From assembly GCA_938041945.1 (NCBI GenBank), contig CALISC010000026.1, forward strand, positions 1-9,719: 9,719 nt of DNA, given 5' to 3'. Numbering within the stretch: position 1 is the first letter of the stretch; every line of letters begins with the position of its first letter. Shown here one piece after another: positions 9,477 through 9,719 of the stretch. The notes under the pieces were generated by a model. It saw only the letters and a program-made list of their open reading frames with translations, searched no databases and was not told the DNA's origin. The position numbers and the translations under genes were made by a program. Origin of the DNA: an uncultured Acholeplasmataceae bacterium (lineage in GTDB: Bacteria > Bacillota_I > Bacilli_A > Acholeplasmatales > Acholeplasmataceae).

Positions 9477-9507
9477 TTCAAAAAAGTTATTCACATTTTA
9501 AATTTCA

Positions 9508-9543
9508 CTCCGCTTCGCTTTGCTCTTGCAAAGCGAAGCGGAG
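9508..9543. repeat. Perfect 16-bp GC-rich inverted repeat
   Basis: Arms CTCCGCTTCGCTTTGC (9508-9523) and GCAAAGCGAAGCGGAG (9528-9543), loop TCTT on plus (AAGA on minus). It is the most stable hairpin in the window and stands out in AT-rich surroundings. On neither strand does a T run follow, so a standard terminator is doubtful; it could be a transcript stabiliser, a rho-independent variant, or a cruciform. Confidence 0.75.
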
Positions 9544-9599
9544 ACCCCTAACTGTAATTACATTAATTTGAAATTAAGTGCTGAAAAAATCGGAAGATG

Positions 9600-9633
9600 G
9601 CTTTTTTAAAAACCTTGCGGTTTTTAAAAAAGC
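9600..9633. terminator. 15-bp inverted repeat with GCAA loop on the minus strand
   Basis: Arms 9600-9614 and 9619-9633 (GCTTTTTTAAAAACC and its complement), loop TTGC on plus and GCAA, a GNRA tetraloop, on minus. Read on the minus strand it is followed by CATCTTCCGATTTTTTC, so the T run is displaced by several bases. A partial terminator at the end of a target gene, or a structure in the joint transcript, are both possible. Confidence 0.4.
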
Positions 9634-9664
9634 TGATTGCACAAATTAGCTGATTATTCTATGT

Positions 9665-9719
9665 GAGAAAGCCACGCAGGGGCTTTAGTATCTCTAAAAA
9701 AGTGAATGAAATAAAGCAC
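9665..9719 (-). repeat. 55-bp direct repeat, copy B (presumed 3' flank of an off-window variable repeat)
   Basis: Exact second copy of 7508-7562, reaching the very last base of the window, so it probably continues outside. It includes the AAAGCC/GGCTTT stem-loop (9668-9686). By analogy with copy A, a target-gene stop codon would lie 22-24 bases past the right edge. Known DGR targets often carry a hairpin just after the VR; this stem-loop could be it. Confidence 0.85.

Larger units (their letters stand above)
9467..9664 (-). other. Leader between the window-edge repeat and the 377-aa gene, no gene
   Basis: About 200 bases without a gene. It holds two large perfect inverted repeats (9508-9543 and 9600-9633) and otherwise AT-rich sequence. 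No clear -35/-10 pair is evident for the 377-aa gene, so it may be transcribed from a promoter beyond the right edge together with the presumed target gene. Confidence 0.6.

Noticed and set aside
9508..9523. Similarity of the hairpin arm CTCCGCTT to the TR flank at about 7568-7576
   Set aside because: Only eight matching bases, not enough to claim common origin.
7508..9719. 55-bp repeats as CRISPR, attachment sites or insertion-sequence ends
   Set aside because: Only two copies about 2.1 kb apart, in direct orientation, with no transposase or integrase between; position next to the TR explains them better.

Overview
The window looks like a piece of a low-GC bacterial chromosome. The left third is an rRNA operon on the minus strand: the 5' part of a 23S gene, a short spacer without tRNAs, a full 16S gene, and a tRNA-Tyr gene upstream. 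The 16S reads as Bacillota, with some Mollicutes-like sequence (for example around the 930-990 region, where 'GATACGCGATGAACC' replaces the commoner form). That placement comes from reading alone and is tentative. The protein genes are AT-rich, use TGG for tryptophan, have no in-frame TGA, and stop at TAG or TAA, so TGA is probably not a tryptophan codon here.

From 3858 to 5888 on the plus strand lies a RecD2/TraA-like superfamily 1 helicase. It ends one base from the end of the convergent minus-strand genes.

The right half (5890-9719) is a diversity-generating retroelement (DGR) on the minus strand. In transcription order it holds: an untranslated stretch at the window edge (9467-9719), an unrecognised 377-aa protein gene, an Avd-like accessory gene (185 aa), an asparagine-codon-rich template repeat (TR) read through 7763-7563, a hairpin-rich spacer, and a 416-aa DGR-type reverse transcriptase. 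In known DGRs the RT with Avd copies the TR RNA with errors at adenines and the cDNA replaces the variable repeat (VR) at the 3' end of a target gene, often one with a C-type-lectin fold. Here the TR, read as if translated, gives just such a C-terminus with 15 AAY codons in a 37-codon core.

No VR is inside the window. However, the 55 bases flanking the TR on its RT side (7508-7562) recur exactly as the last 55 bases of the window (9665-9719). The best reading is that a target gene with its VR begins just beyond the right edge, so the cassette order would be target, 377-aa gene, avd, TR, RT. The 377-aa gene between target and avd is the least explained part and the best candidate for something undescribed. 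A second pattern is an unusual number of long perfect inverted repeats, several of them inside protein-coding sequence.
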